NCBI RefSeq assembly: GCF_001611555.1
Contig: NZ_LSGP01000001.1
Span: 186,001-250,000 of the forward strand
Length of the DNA stretch: 64,000 bases
Reading direction: 5' to 3'
From: Anaerosporomusa subterranea
Lineage (GTDB): Bacteria; Bacillota; Negativicutes; Sporomusales; Acetonemataceae
Shown: positions 1-8,622 of the stretch, in pieces
How the letters are laid out: each line of letters starts with the position of its first letter
How positions within the stretch are numbered: position 1 is the first letter of the stretch
Notes under the pieces: generated by a model
What the model was told of the DNA's origin: nothing
The model's input: the letters and a program-made list of their open reading frames with translations, nothing else
Database searches by the model: none
Position numbers and translations under genes: made by a program

Positions 1-1147
1 TAATACGAAATCGGATGTGTTTTTCCAGTGTGGTTAGACGCTCATTATAGGGAACCTGCGCTCCTTCTACAACCTTCTCTAGTTGTTGCTCTTTGGTAAT
101 AATCAGCTGATTATCAAAAAGCGTAAGGTCAGTTAGTTTTAGGCAGAATTTCTGTATCTGCCTGTCAAGAAATTCTTGTAAGACCTCAACAAATTGGGGT
201 GAGCCTTTCCAACGGGCAAGGGCTGCTGTTTGTTCGCTAGCAAGCTGTTGCTGGCTGAACCGGGGCGTCATTTGCAGAATGGCGATAGCAATGTCTTCGA
301 AGGTAAGCTGTTTGGCATCTTGGACATCAAGGTCTGGCAGTAGTTCTGAGATATAGTCGAGGAAGATTCGGTTAGGGGCGACGACAGCCAGTCGGGATGG
401 GTTGAGCTTATCATTGTACAAAAGATAAGATAGCCGATGCAACCCGATCGTACTCTTGCCTGAGCCAGCTACTCCTTGAATTACGGTTACCTGATTTAAA
501 GGTTCGCGGATGATCAGATTTTGCTCAGACCGGATGGAGGTAACAATATCTTTTAACCGATCGCTAGCGCCTTGAAGCAGGCGCTCTTTAAGAAACGGGT
601 CGGCGATCAGTGATTCTTGCTGTCGATTGATTAGCTTTCCAAGGATGTCATCATCCGACATGGCTATCAATTGGCCATCTTCGATCTTATACTGCCGTTT
701 TAGGCGTACTTCACCAGTATAACTATAACGTCCCAAGACTTCGTAGGTAGCCCGGCCGTCTTGACATTCATAGAAAATAGCGGAAACAGGGTCTCGCCAG
801 TCAAAGACCAGAATATCGCTTGCTTTCTGAATATCCAGCCGAGAGATCTTAGTTCTGCCGATATAAAATTGTTCAAATTGTTCGGTGCCGTCTTCGCGAA
901 AGTCTACTCGGCCAAAGTAAGGACTGGCCAGTGCATGCTCAATGTCGTAAATTTTTGCCGCATGGTCACTCTTCATTAAGGAATGGACATAGGCGCTAAC
1001 TTCATCTTTATTCGTGCGGGCCTTGCCTATTTTATGGAGCCGAACATCAATGTCGGCGTCGAGATCAATGATGATCTGTTTCATTTCTTGAATTGTATTT
1101 TCTAGATGTTGCTTTTCAAGGGGAAACTCAGGGTGATTGTTTTCCAT
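1..1147 (-). CDS. helD: HelD-like UvrD/Rep-family helicase, partial (C-terminus beyond window)
   Basis: Reading the minus strand from ATG at 1147 gives an open frame of 382 codons that runs off the left edge. It starts MENNHPEFPLEKQHLENT, has an N-terminal coiled-coil-like stretch, then a Walker A motif GVAGSGKST near residue 225 followed by a superfamily 1 helicase 1A domain. An N-terminal coiled coil before the Walker A is the layout of HelD, the ATPase that removes and recycles stalled RNA polymerase in Firmicutes; UvrD/PcrA lack it. Established for the family: HelD enters the RNA polymerase channels and releases nucleic acid. The helicase 2A domain is not visible here, so completeness cannot be judged. 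Start is preceded on its strand by GGAGATATT. Naming is by architecture; a general UvrD-like ATPase is the alternative. Confidence 0.85.
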   Translation of the reverse strand, partial: MENNHPEFPLEKQHLENTIQEMKQIIIDLDADIDVRLHKIGKARTNKDEVSAYVHSLMKSDHAAKIYDIEHALASPYFGRVDFREDGTEQFEQFYIGRTKISRLDIQKASDILVFDWRDPVSAIFYECQDGRATYEVLGRYSYTGEVRLKRQYKIEDGQLIAMSDDDILGKLINRQQESLIADPFLKERLLQGASDRLKDIVTSIRSEQNLIIREPLNQVTVIQGVAGSGKSTIGLHRLSYLLYNDKLNPSRLAVVAPNRIFLDYISELLPDLDVQDAKQLTFEDIAIAILQMTPRFSQQQLASEQTAALARWKGSPQFVEVLQEFLDRQIQKFCLKLTDLTLFDNQLIITKEQQLEKVVEGAQVPYNERLTTLEKHIRFRI

Positions 1148-1156
1148 AATATCTCC

Positions 1157-1190
1157 TTACTAGGCTGTTAGAAAATGTTCAGATGCGAGG
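1157..1190. repeat. Family H hairpin repeat, single end only
   Basis: The stretch beginning AGGCTGTTAGAAAATG and followed by TTCAGATG matches one end of the family H elements described at 36954-37244 and 25390-25513. No partner arm is found before the next gene, so this looks like a solo or decayed end. The rest of 1190-1430 shows no gene. Confidence 0.5.
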
Positions 1191-1430
1191 CGAGTTTAGC
1201 CAGCAGATTGCTGCTTGCGGGCCTGTAAGATCTGAGAGCGAGAGTAATTGGCACAAACGTCAAAGTCAGGTTTGCATGGTCAAGTTATTCCCTCCATATG
1301 CTACAATGATACCTTGATTCTACATTTCTGTAAATTGGACCAAGATGGTGGCGCATTGCAATTTAGCGTGAAGTAGGGTAGAATTAATCAAATTGCTGCT
1401 AGCAGATTAGTTGTATACGGAGGAATCAAG

Positions 1431-1709
1431 ATGTCAGAACGTATGAACTTGCAGGATGTGCTCAGAGAATACGGTGTTCCGCTCGCGACACTTAACGTCA
1501 CGGCTTCGTTAGGAGATTGTCAAGAACTGCGGGAACGGTTGCTAGCCATCCGTAATTTGACCCAGGGTAAAGAACAAGGTTATCTGGAAGTTGCCTGCAC
1601 CTTCTATATTGATGTCCACGATATTGACCGCTATCTGTCTGGTGAGCTGCCTAATTTGGCTGAAATCTACACCTTTCCTGATGATGTAAAGACGTTTAAG
1701 GAGGAGTAA
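1431..1709 (+). CDS. Small cytoplasmic hypothetical protein
   Basis: A 92-residue acidic protein with no signal peptide, no membrane segment and no motif I recognise. ATG is preceded by an excellent site, CGGAGGAATCAAG, so the gene is very likely real. It ends one base before the start of the secreted Gly-rich protein at 1711, whose own ribosome binding site (AAGGAGGAG) lies inside the last codons of this gene; the two are almost certainly cotranscribed and translationally linked. Function unknown. The partner's N-terminus resembles Tim44-like bacterial proteins, but that says little about this one. Confidence 0.75.
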   Translation: MSERMNLQDVLREYGVPLATLNVTASLGDCQELRERLLAIRNLTQGKEQGYLEVACTFYIDVHDIDRYLSGELPNLAEIYTFPDDVKTFKEE

Positions 1710-1710
1710 C

Positions 1711-2145
1711 ATGAAAAGACTATTACTGCTAACATTTATTTTTGTATTCGCTATCAATGCTGTCGGATTTGCCGCTGTTGGCGGGTCGAAAGTGAGGATG
1801 TCGTCACCAAGACCTTCAACCCAACAAGCTGCACCGCCTCCTGCTAGTAACTATAAACCCTCCGCGCCTGCCAGCAGTTATACAGAAAAAGCACCGGCTG
1901 CCAAGGCCGCAACACCACAAGCGTCTCAGCCCGCTACCGGCGGTTTCATGAGAAACTTCGGCATGTTCGGTGGCGGTATGTTGTTGGGCAGTTTGCTGGG
2001 TAATATGTTCGGCTTCGGCCACACTGGCATGTTTGCCAATATGATGGGGATGTTATTTAACGTTTTGCTGCTTGCCGCTATCTTCATGGCAGGACGCTTT
2101 GTTTGGAATAAGATGACAAACCGTGACCGCAATGACAGAAGATAA
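1711..2145 (+). CDS. Secreted/membrane Gly-rich protein, Tim44-like N-terminal layout
   Basis: 144 residues. Residues 1-21 are a clear signal peptide (MKRLLLLTFIFVFAINAVGFA). Residues 25-70 are a low-complexity Pro/Ala/Ser linker, followed by a Gly/Met/Phe-rich stretch (GGGMLLGSLLGNMFGFG) and a hydrophobic segment at about 110-130 (LFNVLLLAAIFMAGRFVW), ending in a charged tail NKMTNRDRNDRR. This order, signal, Pro/Ala linker, Gly-rich loop, membrane span, is that of bacterial proteins with a Tim44-like C-terminal domain, but the folded Tim44 domain itself is absent, so this is a short version or another envelope protein. Directly follows the 92-residue gene by one base. A strong stem-loop follows at 2154-2189. 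Confidence 0.75.
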   Translation: MKRLLLLTFIFVFAINAVGFAAVGGSKVRMSSPRPSTQQAAPPPASNYKPSAPASSYTEKAPAAKAATPQASQPATGGFMRNFGMFGGGMLLGSLLGNMFGFGHTGMFANMMGMLFNVLLLAAIFMAGRFVWNKMTNRDRNDRR

Positions 2146-2153
2146 TTAAAGCC

Positions 2154-2195
2154 AACGCCGCCTGATCGCGCTTAAGCGAGGGCGGCGTTACTTTT
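2154..2195. terminator. Bidirectional intrinsic terminator
   Basis: AACGCCGCC (2154-2162) pairs with GGCGGCGTT (2181-2189), followed by a T-rich run. It lies between the convergent genes at 1711 (+) and 2198 (-) and can serve both. Confidence 0.8.
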
Positions 2196-2197
2196 TC

Positions 2198-2515
2198 TTA
2201 TTCAGTTTCTTTGCTCTCGCCATATTGGCGCACTGCTTCGCACCTCTGGTCGAGCGGTTCGCCTGTAGACCAGATTTCTTTAAAGACGTATGCATTTTTG
2301 AAGCCGACGCTCCATTGATAAGCTCCTTCTGGTGTATAGCAAGCAAAGATAAGGTTTTGCCTGAGCTTTTCCGGCAGAGTACCTTCTTCATTGGTAATTA
2401 GTGCATAATTTCCAGTCGGCGCGAATTCCACAGACAAGGCAGTTAGGCCATCCTCGATGTCAATCTCTTCAAAACCGAGTGCTTGGAAAAATTCTAGAAC
2501 GCTTTCTTCTTGCAT
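2198..2515 (-). CDS. Small acidic hypothetical protein
   Basis: 105 residues, acidic, cytoplasmic, no membrane segment or recognisable motif. Start ATG at 2515 is preceded on its strand by GGAGAGGATATCG, a usable ribosome binding site. The sequence has a globular look (FFQALGFEEIDIEDGLTALSVEF, then YALITNEEGTLP and YQWSVGFKNAYVF), like small proteins that occur as single genes in Firmicutes, but I do not recognise the family. It is monocistronic: convergent with the gene upstream across a terminator, and divergent from the permease at 2718. Confidence 0.65.
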   Translation of the reverse strand: MQEESVLEFFQALGFEEIDIEDGLTALSVEFAPTGNYALITNEEGTLPEKLRQNLIFACYTPEGAYQWSVGFKNAYVFKEIWSTGEPLDQRCEAVRQYGESKETE

Positions 2516-2717
2516 CGATATCCTCTCCGTTTCCTTAAACTATCTACTGTATTGTAGCCTAATTTCGCAGACTTAACAACAGATGGCAGGCAATCTGTAT
2601 TCGGCTTAGCGTTCTTAACGTGTTGTGCACTCTGAGTCAGCGGCGAATGTAAAATAGTGCTTCGCAGGATGGACAGTGCTGGAAGTAAACGGTACAATGG
2701 AGAAAAGATAACAAGGA

Positions 2718-3956
2718 ATGATCGGTTTGGATCAATATACAGTTGCGCTAGTAGCTGGTGTCATACTCGCGCTGGCTTTATTTGTTTTCACACTAGGCAA
2801 GAGTCCGGTTTTCCGTGTGGATCGGGCAGGAGCGGCAATTATCGGCGCTGCTGCGATGATTGCTTGCGGTGTTCTGTCATTTGAAGAAGCAATGCAGTCA
2901 GTTGACTTCAAAACAATTGTTATCTTGTTCTCGATGATGATTGTTGTTGCTAATTTAAAAATCGCCGGATTTTTCGATCTGATCGGCAGTGCCATTTTGC
3001 GACAGATTAGCAGTAAGCAAAGCCTGCTGTTGTCGACGATTATGGTCAGCGGTGTTATGTCCGCACTCGCGATCAATGATGTGGTATGTCTTCTATTCAC
3101 TCCGGTCGTACTTCTCGTTTGTCGCAGAGGGAAATGTAATCCGATGCCCCATCTGTTGGCAGTTGCTATGGCATCGAACATCGGCAGTGCGGCCACACTT
3201 TTGGGCAATCCGCAGAATATCTTGATTGGCAGTTTGTCAGGACTGTCGTTTGCGAGTTACTTTTTTACCGCTAGTCCGATTGCGCTAGGCGGTTTACTGC
3301 TAACTCATGGGATCTTGTCCGTTCTCTATCGACGCGAGCTCAGTGGCTTCATATCCCCGGAAGCCGAACAGCACAGTGTAGTGATTCATGGTTATCTTAT
3401 TGCCAAGACCTTGCTGGTTTTGACGGCAATCCTGGCCGCCTATATTGCCGGATTTGAGCTGGCGCTTGCGTCCAGCGTTGGCGCGGCTTTTCTGTTAATA
3501 ACACGAAGAGTTAATCCTAATAAGGTCTATGCCAGTGTAGACTTTAACCTGTTGGTTATTTTTATTGGCTTGTTCATCATTGTCGGCGGTGTGGAGAAGA
3601 GTGGATTAATGGGTGAACTCATGGCTTTTCTGCCTAGCTCTGCCACTGAACATAGAGGACTATTCGCTGTACTGACGGTGATTCTGTCAAACATCGTCAG
3701 CAATGTTCCTGCCGTTTTATTACTTAAGTTCTTTGTACCAGTTGATCATGCGGAAATTTGGTGGAAGTCCTTAGCGCTGTTTTCGACCTTGGCTGGTAAT
3801 CTCACCATTACCGGTTCGGTGGCCAATCTGATTGTGGCGGAAATCGCTAAGCGTAACAATGTTGCCATCAGCGCTAAGGAGTATCTTAAGGCAGGCTTGC
3901 CGTTGACGGTCTTGACTACAGGTATGGCGTTGGTCTGGCTAACGCTTTTCAGGTAA
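2718..3956 (+). CDS. ArsB/NhaD-type anion permease (SLC13/IT superfamily)
   Basis: About 412 residues with eleven or so hydrophobic spans. The paired re-entrant signatures SALAINDVVCLLFTPVV (near residue 115) and ASNIGSAATLLGNPQNILIG (near 155), and their repeat SNIVSNVPAVLLL and AGNLTITGSVANLI near the C-terminus, are those of ArsB, NhaD and related permeases of the ion transporter superfamily. It moves an anion or exchanges Na+/H+ across the inner membrane; the substrate cannot be read from sequence. Start is uncertain: AAGGA directly abuts ATG 2718 with no spacer, whereas the in-frame TTG at 2727 has a normal 9-base spacing, so the protein may begin LDQYTVALV. Followed 19 bases later by an Fe-S winged-helix protein and then an ArsC-like gene, but without ArsA or ArsR, so arsenic resistance is only a possibility. 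Confidence 0.85.
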   Translation: MIGLDQYTVALVAGVILALALFVFTLGKSPVFRVDRAGAAIIGAAAMIACGVLSFEEAMQSVDFKTIVILFSMMIVVANLKIAGFFDLIGSAILRQISSKQSLLLSTIMVSGVMSALAINDVVCLLFTPVVLLVCRRGKCNPMPHLLAVAMASNIGSAATLLGNPQNILIGSLSGLSFASYFFTASPIALGGLLLTHGILSVLYRRELSGFISPEAEQHSVVIHGYLIAKTLLVLTAILAAYIAGFELALASSVGAAFLLITRRVNPNKVYASVDFNLLVIFIGLFIIVGGVEKSGLMGELMAFLPSSATEHRGLFAVLTVILSNIVSNVPAVLLLKFFVPVDHAEIWWKSLALFSTLAGNLTITGSVANLIVAEIAKRNNVAISAKEYLKAGLPLTVLTTGMALVWLTLFR

Positions 3957-3978
3957 TCAATGTTGAGGGGGAACTGTG

Positions 3979-5250
3979 ATGGGGCATATTGTCAATAGTG
4001 AAAGAGAGTATGTGCTTTTGCAGCGGCGACTGGACCAAAATCTGACTGGAGCCCCATTCTCACCTGTTTTTATTGAAATCTTGAAACTGTTGTTTTCGCC
4101 GGCAGAAGCGAATCTGGCCAGGCAAATCCCCTTACGCCCGACCCGACTGCAAGACCTTGCCCGGAAATTATGCCTGCCACTTGAGAAGCTACGTGAACGA
4201 ATAACTAGTATGGCAGAACGTGGATTGGTTCTTGATTTTGAGCACAAGGGACAATCTTACGTTGTTCTTGCGCCAGTGGTCATCGGTTTCTTTGAATTTG
4301 TTTTTATGCGGACAAGGACTGAGTTGCCCATGACTGAGCTGGCCCGCTTGTTCGAAGAATATATGTTTCAAGATGATCGGTTTGCCCGTAGCATATTTTC
4401 CTCCCAGACCCAGCTGGGGCGCACCATGGTTCGGGAAGAGAGTTTGCCGGAAACCGATTTCTCCGAGGTGTTGGACTGGGAGAAAGCATCTTCAGCGATC
4501 GAATCTGCCGCTTTTGTCGGTGTATCGTTATGCGCCTGTCGTCATAAGGCGAGCCATTTGGGAAAAAGCTGCTCCGCACCGCAACGGACCTGCTTGACCT
4601 TCAACACTAGCGGCCAGATGCTGGTTCAACGAGGTATGGCAGAAGCGATCAGCCAGGCTGAAGCGTTGGCGATACTGGCAGAATGCAAGGCCATGGGACT
4701 AGTTCAGATCGCAGATAATGTTCAGAAACAGGTTGGATTTCTCTGTAATTGCTGTGGCTGCTGCTGCGGTATGCTCCAAGCCATCCGGACGCTTGACATC
4801 CATAATGCGGTCATAACCTCGAATTGGTTGGTTGCGATTAATAGTCCGACCTGTAAAGGCTGCGGCTTGTGCGCCAAGGCATGTCCTATCGGCGCAATCC
4901 ACATGGAAGAGCAAGACAGCAAGCCCGCGCAAGCAGTTTGCACCCCCGAACTTTGCCTGGGATGCGGTGTTTGTTACACAGCCTGCAAATTTGGCAGCAT
5001 TACCATGCAGAAACGAGCGCAGCAAGTGTTGGTTCCTGAAACAACGTTTGACAGGCTGGCGGCTATGGCAATTGAGCGAGGCAAGCTTGCCAACTTCCTG
5101 TTTGACGATCCAACGCGACTGAGTCACCGGGCGTTAGGACGTTTAGCGTCAGTGATCGAACAGTCTGCGCCAGTGAAGACGCTGCTGGCTATCAAACCCT
5201 TAAAGTCAGTATTTCTTAACGCATTACAAAGAGGCATATCAGGCCGTTAG
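3979..5250 (+). CDS. Winged-helix / 2x[4Fe-4S] ferredoxin-domain protein
   Basis: 423 residues from ATG 3979 (spacing 7 from GAGGGGG; GTG 3976 is the alternative). Residues 35-95 look like a winged helix (PTRLQDLARKLCLPLEKL). A Cys cluster follows (CACRHKASHLGKSC and, later, CNCCGCCCGML), then two classical ferredoxin motifs, CKGCGLCAKACPIGAI near 285 and CLGCGVCYTACKFGSI near 318. Such proteins are common in anaerobic Firmicutes as redox or regulatory Fe-S proteins of unknown partner. It probably binds two [4Fe-4S] clusters plus a further metal or cluster at the CNCC site; DNA binding is suggested by the N-terminal fold only. Cotranscription with the permease upstream is likely. Confidence 0.8.
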   Translation: MGHIVNSEREYVLLQRRLDQNLTGAPFSPVFIEILKLLFSPAEANLARQIPLRPTRLQDLARKLCLPLEKLRERITSMAERGLVLDFEHKGQSYVVLAPVVIGFFEFVFMRTRTELPMTELARLFEEYMFQDDRFARSIFSSQTQLGRTMVREESLPETDFSEVLDWEKASSAIESAAFVGVSLCACRHKASHLGKSCSAPQRTCLTFNTSGQMLVQRGMAEAISQAEALAILAECKAMGLVQIADNVQKQVGFLCNCCGCCCGMLQAIRTLDIHNAVITSNWLVAINSPTCKGCGLCAKACPIGAIHMEEQDSKPAQAVCTPELCLGCGVCYTACKFGSITMQKRAQQVLVPETTFDRLAAMAIERGKLANFLFDDPTRLSHRALGRLASVIEQSAPVKTLLAIKPLKSVFLNALQRGISGR

Positions 5251-5315
5251 TACAGTAATTCTATGTATACTGGCGGTATATTTTCGAAATACTGCGTTGT
5301 CGAGGAGAAATAAAC

Positions 5316-5648
5316 GTGAACATACAAATTTTTGGTACAAAGAAGTGCCAGGATTCTCGTAAAGCAGAGCGCTATTTCAAGGAACGGAGTATTCCTTTTC
5401 AATATGTGGATCTGACAGTACGCGGTCTGAGTAAAGGCGAGCTCGATCGGGTCAAGGCTGCTGTTGGACAGGAAAATCTCATTGATAAGGCTGGCAAAGA
5501 GTATGAGAAACGTAATCTGAAGTATCTGGTTCACAATGTAGAGGAAATGCTGCTTGAGCACCCGCTGCTGCTAAAGACACCAATTGTACGTAATGGACCG
5601 AAGGCAACGGTGGGGTATCAGCCAAAAACATGGGATGAGTGGAAGTAG
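5316..5648 (+). CDS. ArsC/Spx-family thioredoxin-fold protein
   Basis: 110 residues with the ArsC fold: beta strand MNIQIFGTKKC, active-site-like loop KKCQDSRKAERYFKERSIPFQYVDL, and the C-terminal LLKTPIVRNGPKATVGYQPKTWDEW that carries the cis-Pro (TPIV) and the typical G(Y/F)xPxxW ending. Start GTG 5316 after GAGGAGA. There is one cysteine at the active-site position and no CXXC, as in ArsC-like reductases rather than Spx. The two other Arg residues of true arsenate reductases cannot be assigned with certainty. Proteins of this small group (YffB/ArsC-like) mostly have no proven substrate. Arsenate reductase is possible given the permease upstream, but a glutathione- or thiol-linked regulator is as likely. 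Confidence 0.75.
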   Translation: MNIQIFGTKKCQDSRKAERYFKERSIPFQYVDLTVRGLSKGELDRVKAAVGQENLIDKAGKEYEKRNLKYLVHNVEEMLLEHPLLLKTPIVRNGPKATVGYQPKTWDEWK

Positions 5649-5659
5649 AGTCAGACTGT

Positions 5660-5960
5660 TAACAGTAGAAATACGTTAGTGCGAAGCGTCGCAACGCGAG
5701 TATGAATATCATATAAAATCCCGTAGCGGCTTTCGCGTCTTCGCGGCCCAAAATCGTCTCCACCCCCGTTTTTATAATGAACCATACCCTCTGCGCACCC
5801 TCCGCGTACTCTGCGTACTCTGCGGTTAACGTACTTAATCGCCCCGTTGATCTATCGACCCGCGACTCACCGAGAAAAACCGCGTGGTTTTTCTTATCCT
5901 GCGAAAGAAGCTGGAAACTAGAGAGAATCGTAGACAAATGGCTGTATTTTTACTTAGAAT
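5660..5960. repeat. Family N degenerate heptamer repeats in a gene-free stretch
   Basis: Between 5649 and 5967 no gene is supported. It contains runs of degenerate units: TTCGCGTCTTCGCGG near 5733 and CTCTGCG/CTCCGCG/CTCTGCG units at 5788-5826 ending in GGTTAAC. The same CTCTGCG...GGTTAA end recurs at 8485-8568, 9066-9116 and elsewhere (family N). Confidence 0.6.
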
Positions 5961-5967
5961 GTCCTTT

Positions 5968-6001
5968 TGATACTTTGCTATTTTAGCATAGTAAAGTATC
6001 A
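5968..6001. promoter_or_regulatory. Palindrome upstream of amino-acid importer
   Basis: TGATACTTT (5968-5976) and AAAGTATCA (5993-6001) are perfect inverted repeats, 32 bases before the start of the binding-protein gene. It may be an operator or an upstream terminator; no long T run follows, which favours an operator. Confidence 0.45.
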
Positions 6002-6033
6002 TAGAAATATAATTTGGTAGTGGGGGTAGTGAA

Positions 6034-6798
6034 ATGAGAAAGTTTTTTTTGATCGCCTTAACTGTGCTGTTGGCTGCTCTACTATTGGTCGGTTGCGGCG
6101 GTTCGCAACCCAAGAAAATTGTGGTAGGTCTTGATGATAATTTCCCACCGATGGGATTTAGAGATGAGAAAAACAATATTATTGGATTTGACGTAGATAT
6201 GGCTAAAGAGGCCACCAAACGCCTTGGTATGGCGGTTGAATTCAAACCAATCGACTGGAGCAGTAAAGAGGCTGAATTAAGCAGCAAACGCGTAGATGTT
6301 CTGTGGAACGGCCTGACGATCACTGAGAAACGGAAGGAAAATATCCTGTTTACCAAGCCGTACATGGAGAACAAGCAAGTTATCATTGTTACTGCGAATT
6401 CAAAAGTGAAGGGCAAGGCTGACCTCGCCGGCAAAGCCGTCGGTGTGCAGGACGGCAGCAGCAGTGTAGATGCGATAACAAAAGAAGCGGCTATTCTCAA
6501 ATCCTTTAAAGAATTGAAGAAGTACCCTGACAATGTGGCAGCTTTGTTGGATCTAAAAGCCGGTAGAATTGAAGCACTTGTTGTCGATGAGATCGTCGGC
6601 CGCTACTACATCGCCAAGAAACCTGGCGATTATGCAGTTCTGTCCGACCACTTTGGCGCTGAGGAATACGGCGTTGGACTGCGTAAAGATGATAAAGAAT
6701 TATTGACCAAACTGCAGAAGGCATTGGATGAGATGAAGCAAGACGGCACGTCTGCGAAGATATCTAAGCAGTGGTTTGGTGAAAATATCGTAAAATAA
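6034..6798 (+). CDS. Polar amino-acid ABC transporter, substrate-binding lipoprotein
   Basis: 254 residues of the family 3 solute-binding proteins. Residues 1-21 form a lipoprotein signal ending in the lipobox LLVGC, so the mature protein is anchored by Cys21 outside the inner membrane. The family signature GFDVDMAKEATKRLG (near 53) and the ligand-site segments VLWNGLTITEKRKENILFTKPY and GVQDGSSSVDAI are intact. Acts with the permease at 7029 and ATPase at 7692 to import a polar amino acid (glutamine, arginine or cystine type; not decidable here). Ribosome binding site is the weak GGGGGTAGTG. The 230-base gap before the permease holds a stem-loop and a family N repeat, so binding protein and permease may be made at different levels. 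Confidence 0.93.
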   Translation: MRKFFLIALTVLLAALLLVGCGGSQPKKIVVGLDDNFPPMGFRDEKNNIIGFDVDMAKEATKRLGMAVEFKPIDWSSKEAELSSKRVDVLWNGLTITEKRKENILFTKPYMENKQVIIVTANSKVKGKADLAGKAVGVQDGSSSVDAITKEAAILKSFKELKKYPDNVAALLDLKAGRIEALVVDEIVGRYYIAKKPGDYAVLSDHFGAEEYGVGLRKDDKELLTKLQKALDEMKQDGTSAKISKQWFGENIVK

Positions 6799-6826
6799 GT
6801 GGGGCATTGAAGATTGAGTTGTGGAG

Positions 6827-6854
6827 GAAGCCAATGGTTATCGCCATTGGCTTC
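6827..6854 (+). terminator. Stem-loop after binding-protein gene
   Basis: GAAGCCAATGG (6827-6837) pairs with CCATTGGCTTC (6844-6854). There is no strong T run, so it may act as a partial terminator or an mRNA-stabilising hairpin that leaves more binding protein than permease. Confidence 0.55.
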
Positions 6855-6889
6855 TTCAAACTATTAGCTTAGTTAATAGGAGGAACGGT

Positions 6890-6992
6890 TAGCACAGTAC
6901 ACAGAGTAGACACGAAGGGTGATTGGGTTATATAATTATTCAGTATCCCTCTGCGGGGATATACGGGTACTCTATGTACTCTGTGGTTTGGC
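6890..6992. repeat. Family N mirrored heptamer repeat
   Basis: Left part holds CACAGTACACAGAGTAGACACG units, right part GGGTACTCTATGTACTCTGTGG, which is roughly its reverse complement, so the element can fold into a long imperfect hairpin. Same family as 10590-10738. Confidence 0.6.
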
Positions 6993-7028
6993 AACTTCGT
7001 TTGTTTAATTTAGATAGGAGAGAATACC

Positions 7029-7682
7029 ATGGAATACGTCTTCAATATTTTGGGGCCGATGCTAGATGGAACAGTTGTCACTCTACAAATGTTTTTCATC
7101 ACCATTGTCCTTTCCCTGCCGTTAGGCTTACTGTTGGCTGTTGGACGGATATCCCGCTATCCGGCTGTTCGCGGTACGGTTGGAACCTATATTTGGCTAA
7201 TGCGGGGCACCCCGTTGATGCTACAGTTGCTTTTCATTTACTTTGGGCTACCGTTTGTGCCTTATATTGGCGTGCGGCTGCCTGATTTTCCAGCAGCTGT
7301 TATTGCTTTTGTCTTAAACTATGCTGCTTATTTTGCCGAAATCTTCCGGGCTGGTATACAATCCATTGATCGCGGCCAATATGAAGGGGCAAAGGCGTTG
7401 GGCATGACTTACCTGCAAACCATGCGACGCATTGTATTGCCGCAAGTGATCAAGCGGGTCTTGCCGCCTGTCAGTAATGAAACGATCACTCTTGTCAAGG
7501 ACACGTCCTTGATTTATGTTTTGGCAATGAATGATCTGCTGCGCACTGCCCGCACGATTGTGCAGCGTGATTTTAATACAACGCCGTTTATTGTGGCAGC
7601 TGTATTTTACCTAGTTATGACTCTGGTTCTGACCTGGGTGTTTGAACGCTTGGAAAAACGCTATGCAATGTTCGATGAGTAG
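7029..7682 (+). CDS. Polar amino-acid ABC transporter, permease
   Basis: 217 residues with about five membrane spans and the HisM/GlnP-type permease signature: EIFRAGIQSIDRGQYEGAKALGMTYLQTMRRIVLPQ, the cytoplasmic EAA loop that docks onto the ATPase. Start ATG 7029 follows TAGGAGAGAATACC. Its stop is ten bases before the ATPase start, so the two are cotranscribed. Only one permease gene is present; a homodimer is expected, as in many Gram-positive GlnQP-like systems. Confidence 0.93.
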   Translation: MEYVFNILGPMLDGTVVTLQMFFITIVLSLPLGLLLAVGRISRYPAVRGTVGTYIWLMRGTPLMLQLLFIYFGLPFVPYIGVRLPDFPAAVIAFVLNYAAYFAEIFRAGIQSIDRGQYEGAKALGMTYLQTMRRIVLPQVIKRVLPPVSNETITLVKDTSLIYVLAMNDLLRTARTIVQRDFNTTPFIVAAVFYLVMTLVLTWVFERLEKRYAMFDE

Positions 7683-7691
7683 GTGATAAAG

Positions 7692-8450
7692 ATGGATATG
7701 GTTGTAGTTCGCGATGTTTATAAAGCGTTTGGCCAACTTGAGGTATTGAAGGGAATTTCGCTTACTGTTGAGAAGGGTGAGGTAGTTGCCATTATCGGAC
7801 CTTCCGGGTCTGGAAAAAGTACACTGCTCCGCTGTCTTAATCGTTTGGAAACGATGGATCGGGGCATAATCGAGATTGAAGGTGAAACGCTGGCAGCAAA
7901 CGGACCAGACGGAAAAAGTCTCTATGCGCCAGAACCCCAGGCGAGAACAATTTGTCGCAAAATGGGAATGGTATTTCAGTCCTTCAATCTGTTTCCCCAT
8001 TTGACTGTTTTCGAAAATGTCATTGAGGCGCCGCTGGTGGTAAAGGGTGTACAACGCAGCGAGATCGAACCGGAAGCAGAGGAACTGTTGCGCAAAGTCG
8101 GCTTATTTGATAAACGCAACAGCTACCCTTCGCGCTTATCTGGTGGTCAAAAGCAGCGTGTCGCTATTGCCCGGGCGTTGGCGATGAAACCAGATATTAT
8201 GCTGTTTGATGAGCCGACCTCGGCATTAGATCCCGAATTGACAGGCGAGGTGCTCAAAGCCATGCGTCAACTCGCTGAGGAACATATGACAATGCTGGTG
8301 GTGACCCACGAAATGGCATTTGCCCGAGAAGTGGCAAATCGAGTTATTTTTATGGATGACGGGGAAATTGTGGAGGAAGGAAAGCCTAGCGAGATCTTCA
8401 GCCAACCTTCTCATCCCAGGACGCAGGCATTTCTCAAGAGTATGCTTTAA
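7692..8450 (+). CDS. Polar amino-acid ABC transporter, ATP-binding protein
   Basis: 252 residues of the GlnQ/HisP type. Walker [15 protein letters not shown]-loop [17 protein letters not shown] signature [16 protein letters not shown], Walker [13 protein letters not shown] and switch His VVTHE are all intact. ATG 7692 is preferred (TAGGTGA at a 5-base distance) over GTG 7683. Energises uptake through the permease encoded just upstream. Confidence 0.94.
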   Translation: MDMVVVRDVYKAFGQLEVLKGISLTVEKGEVVAIIGPSGSGKSTLLRCLNRLETMDRGIIEIEGETLAANGPDGKSLYAPEPQARTICRKMGMVFQSFNLFPHLTVFENVIEAPLVVKGVQRSEIEPEAEELLRKVGLFDKRNSYPSRLSGGQKQRVAIARALAMKPDIMLFDEPTSALDPELTGEVLKAMRQLAEEHMTMLVVTHEMAFAREVANRVIFMDDGEIVEEGKPSEIFSQPSHPRTQAFLKSML

Positions 8451-8484
8451 TAAGAAAGAAGTCTTTAGAGTAACCGGGGATACG

Positions 8485-8568
8485 TTAACCGCAGAGTACG
8501 CAGAGTTTGCGGAGGGTACGTGAGGCTACGGTACTTGACGAACCCTCTGAGCATTCTGCGGTTAAGCA
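8485..8568. repeat. Family N mirrored heptamer repeat
   Basis: Left arm GTTAACCGCAGAGTACGCAG continuing to GCGGAGGGTAC; right arm GAACCCTCTGAGCATTCTGC then GGTTAAG. The arms are imperfect reverse complements, giving a long hairpin. Positioned after the ATPase gene. Confidence 0.65.
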
Positions 8569-8622
8569 CTCCCCAGTTTTCTCGTTGCATACTATTAGGT
8601 TGTCATCAGAAAGGAGATTGCT

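Noticed and set aside
1816-2132. Two long minus-strand frames opposite the Gly-rich secreted protein
   Set aside because: They are shadows caused by the repetitive Pro/Ala/Gly codons; no start signal and strand conflict with a well-supported gene.
2718-5648. Arsenic resistance operon
   Set aside because: ArsB-like and ArsC-like folds are present, but no ArsR, ArsA or arsenate reductase-specific residues can be confirmed.
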